From Chloroflexota bacterium (GTDB lineage: Bacteria; Chloroflexota; Anaerolineae; Anaerolineales; Villigracilaceae), in assembly GCA_021812905.1 (NCBI GenBank), contig JAKAMM010000116.1, positions 1 to 6,003 of the forward strand: a stretch of DNA of 6,003 nucleotides. Direction: 5' to 3'. The notes beneath the pieces were generated by a model. The model saw only the letters and a list, made by a program, of their open reading frames with translations, was not told the origin of the DNA and did not search any database. A program made the translations under genes and the position numbers. This document shows, one piece after another, positions 5,632 to 6,003 of the stretch. Positions within the stretch are counted from its first letter, which is position 1, and each line of letters opens with the position of its first letter.

Positions 5632-6003
5632 ATGCATTGTAGACTTCTCACTCTCGCTCGCGACTCACGCCTCGCTCTGACATTAACGATTCTTACCGGA
5701 CTTTTAGCGGGCTTCCTGACCATCTGGCAAGCCTGGCTCCTCAGCAGTACCGTCACTGCTGTCTTTTTGCAATCAAGTACCTTTGCAATGGTCTGGCATG
5801 GACTTGAACTGCTTCTCGTCATTATCGCCGCGCGCGCCGCGTTGGCGTGGATCAACGAAGTCAGCGCCAGCGCGGTCGCCGTCCGCGTGAAAACTGAATT
5901 ACGTGACCGACTCTTTGCCCACATCCTGAACCTCGGCCCCGCCTTCAGCCGCGGACAACGCACCGGCGAGCTGAGCGCGGCCGCCGTCGAGGGAACCGAA
6001 GCG
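5632..6003 (+). CDS. cydD: CydD-like ABC exporter subunit (thiol exporter for bd oxidase assembly), 3'-truncated by the window edge
   Basis: 124 codons are visible, open to the last base. The sequence has the N-terminal membrane domain of a CydD-type half-transporter. A short basic start (MHCRLLTLARDSR) is followed by a first membrane segment at about 13-39 (LAGFLTIWQAWLLS), a second at about 56-76, and then VRVKTELRDRLFAHILNLGP (84-103) with RGQRTGEL (107-114) and AVEGTEA (118-124), which are typical of CydD and relatives. CydDC exports cysteine and glutathione to the outer side of the membrane and is needed to mature the bd hemes, so its place beside cydAB is functional. The ATPase domain, which would confirm the family, is beyond the window. 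No in-frame ATG lies between the TAA at 5581 and the ATG at 5632. A CydC or a fused CydDC remains possible. Confidence 0.8.
   Translation, partial: MHCRLLTLARDSRLALTLTILTGLLAGFLTIWQAWLLSSTVTAVFLQSSTFAMVWHGLELLLVIIAARAALAWINEVSASAVAVRVKTELRDRLFAHILNLGPAFSRGQRTGELSAAAVEGTEA

Noticed and set aside
5610..5963. Minus-strand open frame of 117 codons opposite the exporter gene
   Set aside because: The + strand frame encodes clear CydD-like membrane and coupling motifs; the antisense product is Arg/Ser/Ala-rich with no domain.

Overview
The window reads as a stretch of chromosome from a Chloroflexota bacterium, most likely of the Anaerolineae. The evidence is a small lipoprotein with an NBR1-type Ig-like (FW) domain, a fold I know as common in that lineage. 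A typical bacterial RecA, moderate GC in coding DNA and AT-rich regulatory gaps are compatible with this but not diagnostic. All genes lie on the + strand. I see no tRNA, rRNA, CRISPR array, insertion sequence or phage gene.

Layout. (1) 1-693: the 3' part of a gene for an M23 zinc metallopeptidase with a C-terminal beta-sandwich-like domain. (2) 690-1911: recA as a single-gene unit. Its promoter begins on the last base of the peptidase reading frame before the stop codon, and a strong hairpin terminator follows the gene. No recX follows. (3) 1918-2463: a lipoprotein carrying the NBR1-like Ig domain, with a candidate promoter built into the recA terminator. (4) 2464-2633: an AT-rich regulatory gap with several dyads. 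(5) 2634-5560: an Rrf2-family regulator with three cysteines, then cydA and cydB, the two subunits of a cytochrome bd quinol oxidase. (6) 5582-6003: a 12-bp hairpin terminator, then the start of an ABC exporter gene (cydD) that runs off the window. A perfect TATAAT lies 10 nt before its ATG and there is no Shine-Dalgarno sequence.

How the genes work together. CydA and CydB form a membrane oxidase that passes electrons from quinol to O2 and is usually favoured at low oxygen or under NO or sulfide stress. CydD, with a CydC presumably encoded beyond the window, exports thiols needed to assemble the bd hemes. The Rrf2 protein, probably an Fe-S or redox sensor, is well placed to regulate itself and cydAB. 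Candidate operators lie on both sides of its gene.

The gene content is ordinary and I do not see an undescribed system. The points most worth a second look are regulatory. Two hairpin terminators appear to double as promoters, with the -35 GAC in or beside the loop and the -10 just after the stem. Dyads flank rrf2. CydA has a short Q-loop containing a cysteine pair.
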